Shown: positions 54,062 through 61,873 of the stretch, piece after piece
Position numbering within the stretch: the first letter of the stretch is position 1
How the letters are laid out: each line of letters begins with the position of its first letter
Assembly (NCBI RefSeq): GCF_036880405.1
Contig: NZ_JBAJJM010000012.1
Coordinates: 62,001 to 126,000 of the forward strand
Length of the DNA stretch: 64,000 bases
DNA from: Mannheimia indoligenes
Lineage (GTDB): Bacteria; Pseudomonadota; Gammaproteobacteria; Enterobacterales; Pasteurellaceae
Reading direction: 5' to 3'
Program-made: the position numbers and the translations under genes
The notes under the pieces: generated by a model
Told to the model about the DNA's origin: nothing
What the model saw: the letters and a program-made list of their open reading frames with translations, nothing else
Database searches by the model: none

Positions 54062-54366
54062 TTCCACCTTTTTCTCTATCGTTTTGTACCACTTGCTAAT
54101 GCGATGATTGCTTACCTGATTTTAGATTTCGGTCTGATTCACCTCATTTACTTACTGGCACCTTGGATAACACTGACACTAATCGGGGCATACTTGGTTT
54201 CAGCAGGCGATATTTGGGTTTTGATTTTAAGTATCGCTTTGATTATTTGCTACCCCCATTCTTCAAAATGTATGAAAAAATTTGTGTAGAAAAAGAACAG
54301 TCGCAAAATCTGAGTGAAGAAGAGCAAAAAGCGTTGATTGAAAAAGCGAAGTTAGCGGCAAAATAA
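54062..54366 (+). pseudogene. Remnant of a PTS IIC (lactose/cellobiose-type) permease gene
   Basis: Only the last ~100 codons can be read. One frame gives RFVPLANAMIAYLILDFG, YLLAPWITLTLIGAYLVSAGD and IALIICYP; a second frame then gives FFKMYEKICVEKEQ to the stop at 54366. Together these resemble the C-terminal end of lactose/cellobiose-family IIC proteins, which finish with a YPFFKxYEK-like motif. The switch falls at a five-C run (54253-54257); two fewer C, or one more, would restore the frame. No start or upstream part is present. The short open frames here are pieces of this remnant, not genes. Confidence 0.6.
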
Positions 54367-54386
54367 CATTAAAAAGTAACAAAATG

Positions 54387-54419
54387 AAATGGCTATTCCA
54401 AATGAGTAGCCATTTTTTT
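54387..54419 (+). terminator. Terminator after the PTS remnant
   Basis: AAATGGCTA and TAGCCATTT form a 9-bp stem with an 11-base loop, followed by seven T residues. Confidence 0.82.
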
Positions 54420-54505
54420 GCAAATTTTTTCGAAATTTCAACCGCTTGTTGCTAAAATAGTGTTGTGAATTTAGCCAACTTAATTTTAATAACTAGGAAA
54501 AAGAA

Positions 54506-55330
54506 ATGAATGAACCAACTCAATTAGCTCATTTTCAAGAGGAAATCCGCAAGCAGTATGACGGATTGAGCAAACGACTAAAACAGGTGGCACAATATGT
54601 GTTAGATAACGGCAATAGCGTGGTGTTTGATACGGTTTCCGTGATCGCCGAACGTGCTGGCGTTCCTCCTTCCACCTTAATTCGTTTTGCAAATGCCTTT
54701 GGTTTTAGCGGTTTTAATGAGGTCAAACAACTGTTTCGCCAAGATATGATGGAAGGGACTTCTCGTTACACCGAGCGAGTGCAACTTTTCCGCCAAATTG
54801 AACCGCTTGATGAGCAGCCGAATGAGCTAAATCATATTTTAGATGTGTTTGTACAAGGTAACACGCAGGCATTACAGCAGCTTTCTACGCAGGTGAGCCA
54901 AGAACAACTCGCTCGCACAGTAGAGATTTTAAATTCGGCTAAACGGATTTTTATTGTCGGCTTAAAACGTTCGTTCAGTATCGCGAACTATCTCAACTAC
55001 GCCTTACACCACCTCGATTATGATGTTTTTCTGATTGATGGTTCGGGCGGAATGTTTGATGAGCAATTAAGCCGTATTCGGGAAGATGACGCCGTGATTG
55101 CAATTAGCTTCTCGCCGTATGCGAACGAAACGCTCAACGTCGTAACCGCTACAGCCAAACCAGGTGTGAGACACATTGCGATTACTGACAGCCAACTCAG
55201 CCCACTGCTGGCATTCAGTGATGTATCATTTATTATCAAAGAAGCACAGGTCAGCGGCTTTCGCTCTCAATGTGCCACAATGACCTTGGCACAAACTATC
55301 GCCGTTTCACTTGCACTGAAGAAAGCCTAA
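54506..55330 (+). CDS. iolR: RpiR-family regulator, probable IolR of inositol catabolism
   Basis: A 274-residue transcription factor with an N-terminal RpiR-type helix-turn-helix (VFDTVSVIAERAGVPPSTLIRFANAFGF, about 33-60) and a C-terminal SIS sugar-phosphate-binding domain (FIVGLKRSFSIANYL, VIAISFSPYANET). RpiR-type regulators control inositol genes in several Proteobacteria. Its place at the end of the cluster, and the dyad repeated ahead of three inositol units, make it the likely inositol regulator. Confidence 0.82.
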   Translation: MNEPTQLAHFQEEIRKQYDGLSKRLKQVAQYVLDNGNSVVFDTVSVIAERAGVPPSTLIRFANAFGFSGFNEVKQLFRQDMMEGTSRYTERVQLFRQIEPLDEQPNELNHILDVFVQGNTQALQQLSTQVSQEQLARTVEILNSAKRIFIVGLKRSFSIANYLNYALHHLDYDVFLIDGSGGMFDEQLSRIREDDAVIAISFSPYANETLNVVTATAKPGVRHIAITDSQLSPLLAFSDVSFIIKEAQVSGFRSQCATMTLAQTIAVSLALKKA

Positions 55331-55335
55331 AAAAA

Positions 55336-55362
55336 TAGACCTGCATATTGCAGGTCTAACTA
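55336..55362. terminator. Bidirectional terminator between iolR and the EIIB gene
   Basis: TAGACCTGCA and TGCAGGTCTA form a 10-bp dyad with a 3-base centre, between convergent genes. Confidence 0.7.
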
Positions 55363-55605
55363 TTAACTAATTAGTGCTTTGATTTCATCACGATATTGAG
55401 CTGATTTAGCACCAAAAATAATCTGTTGGGTATCGCCAACTTTAACTACATCGACTGCACCAAGTTTTTTTAGTGATGATTTATTGAGCAAGCTGTTGTT
55501 ATTTAACACTACTCTCAAACGTGTTAAACAGGCATCTACAGTTTTAATATTTTCTTTGTTACCAAGAGCATTTATGATGTTAGTAATCATCTCTTTATCA
55601 GACAT
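55363..55605 (-). CDS. Orphan PTS EIIB domain protein (glucose-family)
   Basis: An 80-residue protein that is just an EIIB domain. The phosphorylated cysteine is Cys26 in DACLTRLRV, with KKLGAVDVVKVGDTQQIIFG downstream, as in EIIB of glucose and N-acetylglucosamine permeases. No IIC or IIA partner is attached or adjacent. The ribosome site AGGGAGG is strong. It could serve another permease, act in regulation, or be the leftover of a larger gene. Confidence 0.85.
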   Translation of the reverse strand: MSDKEMITNIINALGNKENIKTVDACLTRLRVVLNNNSLLNKSSLKKLGAVDVVKVGDTQQIIFGAKSAQYRDEIKALIS

Positions 55606-55640
55606 ATAGCCTCCCTTTGATGAATGTTTTTTAGAAAAAC

Positions 55641-56567
55641 TTATTTATTCAACCACGCCATATACTCCGCCGTTCCCTCTGCCACAGTTTTAAATTTACC
55701 TGTGTAGCCGGCTGCACGGAGATTGGTGAGATCGGCTTGCGTGAAGGTTTGGTAGCGAGATTTTAAGTGTTCCGGGAATGGGATTGTTTCAATTTCGCCT
55801 CTGCCATGGTATTTGATTACCGCATTTGCCACTTCTTCAAATGACTCTGCTTTACCTGTTCCAAGGTTGAAAATGCCCGATACACCGTTTTGCCACGCCC
55901 AAAGATTGACTTTTGCCACATCTTCTACATAAACAAAATCACGCAAGAACTGCTCAGAACCTGCGAATAATTTCGGGTTTTCGCCTTTTAGCATTTGATT
56001 ATTGAGGTGGAACGCTACGCTTGCCATAGAACCTTTGTGTTGTTCACGAGGTCCGTAAACGTTGAAGTATTTGAATCCGCAAACCGGCGATTCCGCTTCT
56101 GGCAGAATACGGCGGACATATTCGTCAAATAGGAATTTTGAGTATCCGTAGGCATTTAACGGACTTTCAAATTCGCGTTTTTCGATGAAATTGTCTGAGC
56201 GTCCGCCATAAGTTGCAGCACTTGAGGCATAGAAAAACGGAATTTGGCGGTCTAAACAGAAATGCAATAACTCTTTTGAATATTCGTAGTTATTTTGCAT
56301 TAAGTATTTGCCATCCCACTCGGTGGTTGCCGAGCAAGCACCTTGATGGAAAACCGCATCAATCTCGCCAAAATCATCGCCAGCGATGATTGAGGCGATG
56401 AAATCCTCTTTATCGCAATAGTCGGCGATATCTAAATCCACTAAATTGATAAATTTTTCGCCATTTTTCAGGTTATCTACCACTAAAATATCTTTACGAC
56501 CGATTTCATTTAACGCTTTGATAATATTGCTGCCGATCATTCCGGCACCACCGGTTACGATAATCAT
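55641..56567 (-). CDS. hldD: ADP-L-glycero-D-manno-heptose 6-epimerase
   Basis: Makes the heptose precursor of the lipopolysaccharide inner core. The 308-residue extended SDR protein has the NAD(P) motif GGAGMIGSNI at the N-terminus, YASSAATYGGRSD, the catalytic YGYSKFLFD (Tyr-X3-Lys), and FKYFNVYGPREQHKGSMASV. AAAGGAT precedes the start. Confidence 0.96.
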   Translation of the reverse strand: MIIVTGGAGMIGSNIIKALNEIGRKDILVVDNLKNGEKFINLVDLDIADYCDKEDFIASIIAGDDFGEIDAVFHQGACSATTEWDGKYLMQNNYEYSKELLHFCLDRQIPFFYASSAATYGGRSDNFIEKREFESPLNAYGYSKFLFDEYVRRILPEAESPVCGFKYFNVYGPREQHKGSMASVAFHLNNQMLKGENPKLFAGSEQFLRDFVYVEDVAKVNLWAWQNGVSGIFNLGTGKAESFEEVANAVIKYHGRGEIETIPFPEHLKSRYQTFTQADLTNLRAAGYTGKFKTVAEGTAEYMAWLNK

Positions 56568-56661
56568 TTTTTTATCCTTTTTAACTGTTCAACTTGATTT
56601 ATTATGGTTTTATTGCATTGAATTTGCAAATTTTTACGCTTTTTTAACCGCTTGTAGATAC

Positions 56662-57174
56662 TTATTTTGCTCTCGCAATCTGCTTTTTCAGCTTCTGCAT
56701 TTTTTCTTTAATGCGTTGGCGTTTGAGAGCGGAAATATGATCCACGAATAGTACACCATTTAGGTGGTCGATTTCGTGTTGAATGCAAATGGCGAATAAG
56801 TCGTCTGCCTCAAAGATAATTTCCTCGCCTTTACGGTTTAAGGCTTTCACTTTTAATTTTTCTTTGCGTGGCACTAGGGCACGGTGTCCTGGAATGGAGA
56901 GGCAGCCCTCTTCAATACCTGTTTCGCCACTACTTTCTAATATTTCAGGGTTGATGAGAACCACTTGGTTGGTTTTATTGCCTTCAATATCAATCGTAAT
57001 CACACGTTTTAATACGCCCACTTGCGGTGCGGCTAAACCGATGCCTTCGTGTTCATACATTGTTTCAAACATATCATCAATAAAACGATTTAATTCTTCA
57101 TCAACCTGTTCTACAGGTTCGCACATTGTTGCAAGCCCTTCATCAGGGTAGAGTACAACCTCTAATACAGCCAT
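56662..57174 (-). CDS. def: Peptide deformylase
   Basis: Removes the formyl group from nascent proteins. All three signature motifs of the 170-residue enzyme are present: GIGLAAPQVG, EEGCLSIPG (metal Cys) and QHEIDHLNGVLF (metal His pair and Glu). It is divergent from dprA over an 87-bp gap. Confidence 0.98.
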   Translation of the reverse strand: MAVLEVVLYPDEGLATMCEPVEQVDEELNRFIDDMFETMYEHEGIGLAAPQVGVLKRVITIDIEGNKTNQVVLINPEILESSGETGIEEGCLSIPGHRALVPRKEKLKVKALNRKGEEIIFEADDLFAICIQHEIDHLNGVLFVDHISALKRQRIKEKMQKLKKQIARAK

Positions 57175-57261
57175 TTTTGTGATCTCTCTCGAAAAGTTTA
57201 AAAAATTCGTTTGGCTATTTTAAACCTTTTCTTATTATTAGGGAAATGTTGAGGAATAAAA

Positions 57262-58401
57262 ATGGCATATCAATACAATTTATTACGATTATTACAAGTT
57301 CCGCAATTTGGTGCACAGCGGATTGGGCGATTATTAAGCGAGGTTGATTTTGCTCAATTTTGCGATTATGACAAATTGCAGCTTAAGCAAATGGGCTGGA
57401 ATGAAAAGCAAATTCAACGTTGGTTTAATCCGGATAAAAATTGGATTGAGCAATCCCTTACTTGGGAGGAACAAGAAAACCAACGAATTATCACATTGTT
57501 TGATGAGAGCTATCCGTTTCTTTTACGTCAAATTTCCACTGCACCACCGCTGCTTTATATAAAAGGGGCAGTAGAAAGTCTTACATTACCACAAATTGCA
57601 ATTGTAGGTAGTCGAGATTATTCCCCTTATGGAGAATATTGGGCTGGACAGTTTGCCGAACAACTCACTCAACATAATCTAGCCGTAACCAGCGGATTAG
57701 CGATTGGCATTGATGGTTTTGCCCATAAAAAAGTGGTTGAACAACAAGGCATCACCATTGCAGTTTTGGGGAGTGGTTTAAATCAGGTTTATCCTGCTCG
57801 GCATAAAAAATTAGCGGAGCAGATTGTGGATTTAGGTGGTGCGTTGGTGTCAGAGTTTTCACCCAATCAGCCACCGATGGCAGAAAATTTTCCTCGTCGT
57901 AATCGGATTATCAGCGGTTTATCGCTCGGCACTTTAGTGATTGAAGCAACTATCAATAGCGGATCATTGATTACTGCTCGCTATGCGTTGGAACAAGGGA
58001 GAGAAGTTTTTGCCTTACCGAATGCGGTGCAAAACCCGTATGCTCAAGGTTGCCATAAATTAATTAAAGAAGGGGCGTTGTTAGTGGAAACTGTCGCAGA
58101 TATTTTAGATGCTATTAGTCATCAATACCAACCACAGCAAATCTCTTTATTTGATAAGCCTTCACTATCAGTAAGTAAGTCCTTACAAGCGGTTGAAAGA
58201 GAGAAATTTTTTGCAAAAGATTTGCCAAATCTGACCGCTTGTCAGCAGCAAATTTATCAACATATTAACCTAGACCCGATTTCTATTGATGATTTAGCAA
58301 AAGCAGTAGAAATGCCGATAGAAGCCCTTTTGGTGGAATTGTTAGGGTTGGAATTATTAGGTGTGATTAGGCAGGTAAGCGGAGGCTATGTAGTAAACTG
58401 A
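57262..58401 (+). CDS. dprA: DNA processing protein DprA
   Basis: Protects incoming single-stranded DNA and loads RecA during natural transformation. The 379 residues have a SAM-like N-terminus, the Rossmann-like core (AIVGSRDYSPYGEYW, TSGLAIGIDGFAH, FPRRNRIISGLS) and a winged-helix end. Its presence fits the dense uptake signals. Two inverted uptake signals lie inside the gene near 58186 and 58233. Confidence 0.96.
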   Translation: MAYQYNLLRLLQVPQFGAQRIGRLLSEVDFAQFCDYDKLQLKQMGWNEKQIQRWFNPDKNWIEQSLTWEEQENQRIITLFDESYPFLLRQISTAPPLLYIKGAVESLTLPQIAIVGSRDYSPYGEYWAGQFAEQLTQHNLAVTSGLAIGIDGFAHKKVVEQQGITIAVLGSGLNQVYPARHKKLAEQIVDLGGALVSEFSPNQPPMAENFPRRNRIISGLSLGTLVIEATINSGSLITARYALEQGREVFALPNAVQNPYAQGCHKLIKEGALLVETVADILDAISHQYQPQQISLFDKPSLSVSKSLQAVEREKFFAKDLPNLTACQQQIYQHINLDPISIDDLAKAVEMPIEALLVELLGLELLGVIRQVSGGYVVN

Positions 58402-58524
58402 TCGCTTTTTAAAAGAAATTTAGCGAAAAATGTATAAAAGATCGTGGCAACTTTTGTAGAAAATGATAGAATTTAACGCTTTAAAAATAAATGTTCGATT
58501 TTTTTATTCATTTCTAGGTTATAT

Positions 58525-58938
58525 ATGGCTACTGAGATTAAAACAAAGTCCCTTGAACAAGTGGAACACAAAGGGGCAAAAAGTAAAGGTGTAAATACCG
58601 TATTATGGGTGTTATCCATTGCACTTTTAGTGGTTGCAGCAGTAGGAAATACTTATTTTGCATCACACTTTTCATTAATTGTTCGAGTGCTTTTATTGGT
58701 GGTTTTATTGATTGGAGCAGTAGCACTCGCAGCTATTACTAATCAAGGTCAAAAAGCAATTCATTTTATAAAAGATTCTCGTACAGAGCTTCGCAAAATT
58801 ATTTGGCCAACTCGCTCTGAAGCGACGCAAACCACGTTAATCGTACTTGCAATGTGTGTGGTTGTTGCGTTAGTGCTATGGGGTATTGATTCAATTATTG
58901 TGGCATTAATTACATTTTTAACAAATTTAAGGTTCTAA
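58525..58938 (+). CDS. secE: Preprotein translocase subunit SecE
   Basis: Essential part of the SecYEG channel. The 137 residues form three helices, as in E. coli SecE, with the conserved amphipathic stretch AIHFIKDSRTELRKIIWPTRSEATQTT before the last helix. nusG follows 1 bp after the stop, the standard secE-nusG pairing. Confidence 0.96.
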   Translation: MATEIKTKSLEQVEHKGAKSKGVNTVLWVLSIALLVVAAVGNTYFASHFSLIVRVLLLVVLLIGAVALAAITNQGQKAIHFIKDSRTELRKIIWPTRSEATQTTLIVLAMCVVVALVLWGIDSIIVALITFLTNLRF

Positions 58939-58939
58939 A

Positions 58940-59503
58940 ATGAGTGAAGTAGAAGCAAAAGAAAGCAGCTCAAAACGCTGGTATGTATTACAAGCATTTT
59001 CAGGTTTTGAAAACCGTGTGGCAGTAACATTACGCGAATACATCAAACTTCATAAAATGGAAGAGCAGTTTGGCGAAGTATTAGTGCCAACCGAAGAAGT
59101 TGTAGAAAATGTTGGTGGCAAACGCCGTAAAACTGAGCGTAAATTCTTCCCCGGCTATGTGTTAGTGGAAATGGAAATGAATGACGATACCTGGCACTTA
59201 GTAAAAAGTGTTCCGCGTGTAATGGGCTTTATTGGCGGTACGGCGGATCGTCCTGCACCAATTACCAAGCGTGAAGCTGATCGCATTCTAAACCGTGTTC
59301 AAGAAACGGCAGAAAAACCACGCCACAGAAAAGAATTCCAGCCGGGCGAAAGCATTCGAGTAACAGAAGGTCCATTCGCAGACTTTGCCGGTACAGTAGA
59401 AGAAGTGGATTACGAAAAAGGTCGCTTGAAAGTGTCTGTATCAATTTTCGGTCGTGCAACACCGGTTGAGCTTGAATTTGGTCAGGTTGAGAAACAGTCT
59501 TAA
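58940..59503 (+). CDS. nusG: Transcription termination/antitermination protein NusG
   Basis: Binds RNA polymerase, aids elongation and Rho function. The 187 residues have the NGN domain (KRWYVLQAFSGFENRVA, FPGYVLVEMEMND) and a C-terminal KOW domain (ESIRVTEGPFADFAGTVEEVD). A strong terminator follows. Confidence 0.98.
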   Translation: MSEVEAKESSSKRWYVLQAFSGFENRVAVTLREYIKLHKMEEQFGEVLVPTEEVVENVGGKRRKTERKFFPGYVLVEMEMNDDTWHLVKSVPRVMGFIGGTADRPAPITKREADRILNRVQETAEKPRHRKEFQPGESIRVTEGPFADFAGTVEEVDYEKGRLKVSVSIFGRATPVELEFGQVEKQS

Positions 59504-59522
59504 TTTAGACAAATTTATTAAT

Positions 59523-59553
59523 AACCCCGCAAATGCGGGGTTTTGTTTTTTTA
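59523..59553 (+). terminator. Terminator of secE-nusG
   Basis: AACCCCGC and GCGGGGTT form an 8-bp GC-rich stem with a 4-base loop, followed by a T-rich run. Confidence 0.92.
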
Positions 59554-59560
59554 TTGTTTG

Positions 59561-59594
59561 TTGTCATTAAAGTGTCATAAATATTGAATAAAAT
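59561..59594 (+). promoter_or_regulatory. Pho-box-like promoter ahead of the small exported peptide
   Basis: TTGTCAT (59561-59567) and GTGTCAT (59572-59578) are direct repeats 11 bp apart, separated by TAAA. Each differs at one position from the CTGTCAT repeat of the PhoB box. TAAAAT at 59589-59594 is a possible -10. Inferred from pattern only. Confidence 0.5.
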
Positions 59595-59632
59595 TTGTGG
59601 CGGTAACATACCACAACCTATGAGAGGACTTT

Positions 59633-59746
59633 ATGAAAAAACTAGCTCAATTGACTTTTTCCGCTATTGTTGCATTCTGCTTTATGACATCAGCCAATGC
59701 ACAGCAAGCGGTCAAAAATACACAATATTCTGCAAAAGCGAAATAG
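59633..59746 (+). CDS. Tiny exported peptide, 37 residues
   Basis: The frame encodes a Lys-Lys start, a hydrophobic core (LTFSAIVAFCFMTS) and the cleavage-type end SANA before QQ. This would leave a mature peptide of about 14 residues, QQAVKNTQYSAKAK, with several Lys. AGAGGA lies 6 bp ahead of the ATG. I do not recognise a family. It stands between the nusG terminator and the rplK promoter. A hairpin with T-run at 59830 would end its transcript, and an uptake signal lies inside it near 59704. The upstream Pho-box-like repeats suggest phosphate control. Confidence 0.6.
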   Translation: MKKLAQLTFSAIVAFCFMTSANAQQAVKNTQYSAKAK

Positions 59747-59791
59747 CAAGCGGTTCATTTTCATTGATTTCTTGCAAAATAGAAAATCTGC

Positions 59792-59820
59792 TTGAAAAAC
59801 GTTCGCCGACTCATTATAAT
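59792..59820 (+). promoter_or_regulatory. Promoter of rplKA
   Basis: TTGAAA at 59792-59797 and TATAAT at 59815-59820 with an ideal 17-bp spacer. Transcription would begin near 59827. Confidence 0.75.
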
Positions 59821-59829
59821 ATTGCCCTC

Positions 59830-59855
59830 ATACGAGCCGTTTGGCTCGTATTTTT
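59830..59855 (+). terminator. Terminator-like hairpin at the start of the rplK leader
   Basis: ATACGAGCC and GGCTCGTAT form a perfect 9-bp stem with a GTTT loop, followed by TTTT. It can end the small-peptide transcript, yet it also lies a few bases after the predicted rplK start. Confidence 0.7.
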
Positions 59856-59918
59856 ATGTAAAACAAACCACAGGGGAGCTGATTTTCAGCGTTATCACCC
59901 ACAATAAAGGAAACTAAA

Positions 59919-60347
59919 ATGGCAAAAAAAGTCCAAGCCTACGTTAAACTGCAAGTTGCAGCGGGTATGGCTAACCCATCACCACCGGTTGGTCCTGCAT
60001 TAGGTCAGCAAGGTGTTAACATTATGGAATTCTGTAAAGCATTCAACGCTCGTACTGAGAGCTTAGAAAAAGGTTTACCAATTCCAGTTGTTATCACTGT
60101 ATATGCAGATAAATCTTTCACATTCGTTACCAAAACTCCACCGGCAGCAGTATTACTGAAAAAAGCGGTAGGTATCAAATCAGGTTCTGGTAAACCGAAC
60201 AAAGATAAAGTGGGTACAGTTACTCAAGAGCAAATCCGTCAAATCGCTGAAACTAAAGCAGCAGATATGACTGGTTCAACTATCGAAACGAAAATGAAAT
60301 CAATCGCTGGTACTGCTCGTTCAATGGGCTTAATCGTAGAGGAATAA
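59919..60347 (+). CDS. rplK: 50S ribosomal protein L11
   Basis: Binds the GTPase centre of 23S rRNA. The 142 residues match L11 throughout: YVKLQVAAGMANPSPPVGPALGQQGVNIMEFC at the N-terminus and KSIAGTARSMGL at the end. rplA follows 4 bp later. Confidence 0.99.
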   Translation: MAKKVQAYVKLQVAAGMANPSPPVGPALGQQGVNIMEFCKAFNARTESLEKGLPIPVVITVYADKSFTFVTKTPPAAVLLKKAVGIKSGSGKPNKDKVGTVTQEQIRQIAETKAADMTGSTIETKMKSIAGTARSMGLIVEE

Positions 60348-60351
60348 TACA

Positions 60352-61041
60352 ATGGCTAAATTGACTAAAAAAATGAAAGCAATTAAAGCTGGCGTAGATT
60401 CTACTAAAGCTTATGACATCAACGAAGCAGTTGAAGTGTTAAAAAAATTCGCAACAGCGAAATTCGTTGAAAGTGTTGATGTTGCAGTAAACTTAGGTAT
60501 CGATCCTCGTAAATCAGATCAAAACGTGCGTGGTGCAACAGTTTTACCACATGGTACAGGTCGTACAGCTCGTGTTGCAGTGTTCACGCAAGGTGCAAAC
60601 GCAGAAGCAGCGAAAGCAGCGGGTGCTGATTTAGTGGGTATGGAAGATCTTGCAGAGCAAATCAAGAAAGGCGAAATGAACTTTGACGTTGTTATCGCTT
60701 CTCCGGATGCAATGCGTGTTGTAGGTCAATTAGGTCAAGTATTAGGTCCACGTGGCTTAATGCCAAACCCGAAAGTAGGTACTGTAACTCCAAACGTTGC
60801 TGAAGCAGTTAAAAATGCAAAATCAGGTCAGATCCGTTACCGTAACGACAAAAATGGTATTATCCATACCACTATCGGTAAAGCAGACTTCGCACCTGAG
60901 CAATTAAAAGAAAACCTACAAGCGTTGTTAGCGGCTTTAACAAAAGCAAAACCAACAACAGCAAAAGGTATCTTCATCAAGAAAGTAAGCATCTCTACTA
61001 CAATGGGTGCTGGTGTTGCAGTTGATCAAGCATCACTTTAA
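60352..61041 (+). CDS. rplA: 50S ribosomal protein L1
   Basis: L1-stalk protein of the large subunit; in E. coli it also represses its own operon. The 229 residues include LPHGTGRTARVAVF, GPRGLMPNPKVGTVTP and the end TKAKPTTAKGIFIKKVS. Immediately after rplK. Confidence 0.99.
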   Translation: MAKLTKKMKAIKAGVDSTKAYDINEAVEVLKKFATAKFVESVDVAVNLGIDPRKSDQNVRGATVLPHGTGRTARVAVFTQGANAEAAKAAGADLVGMEDLAEQIKKGEMNFDVVIASPDAMRVVGQLGQVLGPRGLMPNPKVGTVTPNVAEAVKNAKSGQIRYRNDKNGIIHTTIGKADFAPEQLKENLQALLAALTKAKPTTAKGIFIKKVSISTTMGAGVAVDQASL

Positions 61042-61060
61042 TTTCTAACAGAAGTTAAAC

Positions 61061-61089
61061 TTTACAGGGTCGCAGATTATCTGTATAAT
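61061..61089 (+). promoter_or_regulatory. Promoter of rplJL
   Basis: TTTACA at 61061-61066 and TATAAT at 61084-61089, spacer 17 bp. The -10 lies in the loop of an inverted repeat (GGTCGCA at 61068, TGCGACC at 61091). Confidence 0.7.
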
Positions 61090-61095
61090 TTGCGA

Positions 61096-61326
61096 CCTTA
61101 ACTTGCGAGAGCAAGCTGATGGTGCTTAGCCTATCTAAGCCCCGTCTAAGACTGTAGGGGTGAAAACTTAATAATCCTACATAGATGGTGAACAGACAGA
61201 ATTCTCTGCTTCTGGACACCTTAGGCTCAAAGAAGATTGCAGCTTGTAGCAATGCAAGCGGTAATATTTTTGGGATTTTTTGTAAATTCTGCTTGAAAAA
61301 GCAGAGTGTATCAGGAGCTAAAACCA
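61096..61326 (+). ncRNA. L10 ribosomal protein leader
   Basis: The 230-base untranslated region before rplJ looks like the L10 leader of gammaproteobacteria, with the segment CTAAGCCCCGTCTAAGACTG and repeated stems around it. In E. coli the L10-L12 complex binds this RNA to repress translation of rplJL. An uptake signal lies near 61254. Recognised by position and wording, not by a covariance search. Confidence 0.78.
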
Positions 61327-61818
61327 ATGGCATTAAATCTTCAAGACAAACAAGCGATTGTTGCTGAAGTAAACGAAGCTGCCAAAGGTGCACTTTCAGC
61401 TGTTGTTGCGGATTCTCGCGGTGTAACAGTTGAAAAAATGACTGAGTTACGTAAAGCAGCTCGCGAAGCTGGTGTTACAATGCAAGTAGTACGTAATACT
61501 TTATTACGTCGTGCAGTGGAAGGCACAGAATTCGAGTGCTTAATAGATACGTTTACTGGTCCAACTCTTATCGCATTCTCAAATGAACACCCAGGTGCAG
61601 CAGCACGTTTGTTCACTGAATTTGCGAAAACAAACAAAGAGTTTGAACTTAAAGGTGCAGCCTTTGAAGGTAAAAGACAAGATGTTGCATTCTTAGCGAC
61701 ATTACCGACTTACGAAGAAGCAATTGCACGTTTAATGGGCACAATGAAAGAAGCTGCGGCAGGCAAACTTGTTCGCACTCTTGCAGCATTACGCGACCAA
61801 ATGGAAGCAGCTGCTTAA
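61327..61818 (+). CDS. rplJ: 50S ribosomal protein L10
   Basis: Anchors the L7/L12 stalk. The 163 residues start MALNLQDKQAIVAEV and contain SRGVTVEKMTELRKAAREAGV. The ATG at 61327 has CAGGAG upstream; a longer frame from 61306 lacks a signal. rplL follows 55 bp later. Confidence 0.99.
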   Translation: MALNLQDKQAIVAEVNEAAKGALSAVVADSRGVTVEKMTELRKAAREAGVTMQVVRNTLLRRAVEGTEFECLIDTFTGPTLIAFSNEHPGAAARLFTEFAKTNKEFELKGAAFEGKRQDVAFLATLPTYEEAIARLMGTMKEAAAGKLVRTLAALRDQMEAAA

Positions 61819-61873
61819 TTTTAGCAGTACTTCTTTATTCGTTTAACTTTATTTACTTTAGGAATCGATTGTT

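Noticed and set aside
54253..54257. Phase-variable C-tract
   Set aside because: Five C residues is too short for typical slippage switching, and the rest of the gene is missing, so simple decay is more likely.
54104..54366. Two short overlapping frames of 61 and 67 codons as separate small genes
   Set aside because: Joined across the five-C run they read as one C-terminal end of a PTS IIC protein, and neither has a ribosome site; better explained as a pseudogene.
59584..59907. A 107-codon frame starting at 59584
   Set aside because: It overlaps the peptide gene, promoter and hairpin in another frame, and its sequence looks like translated non-coding DNA with many Cys and Ser.
61055..61393. 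Antisense 112-codon frame over the L10 leader and rplJ start
   Set aside because: It is the shadow of a structured RNA leader and a conserved coding region, with no ribosome site or family resemblance.
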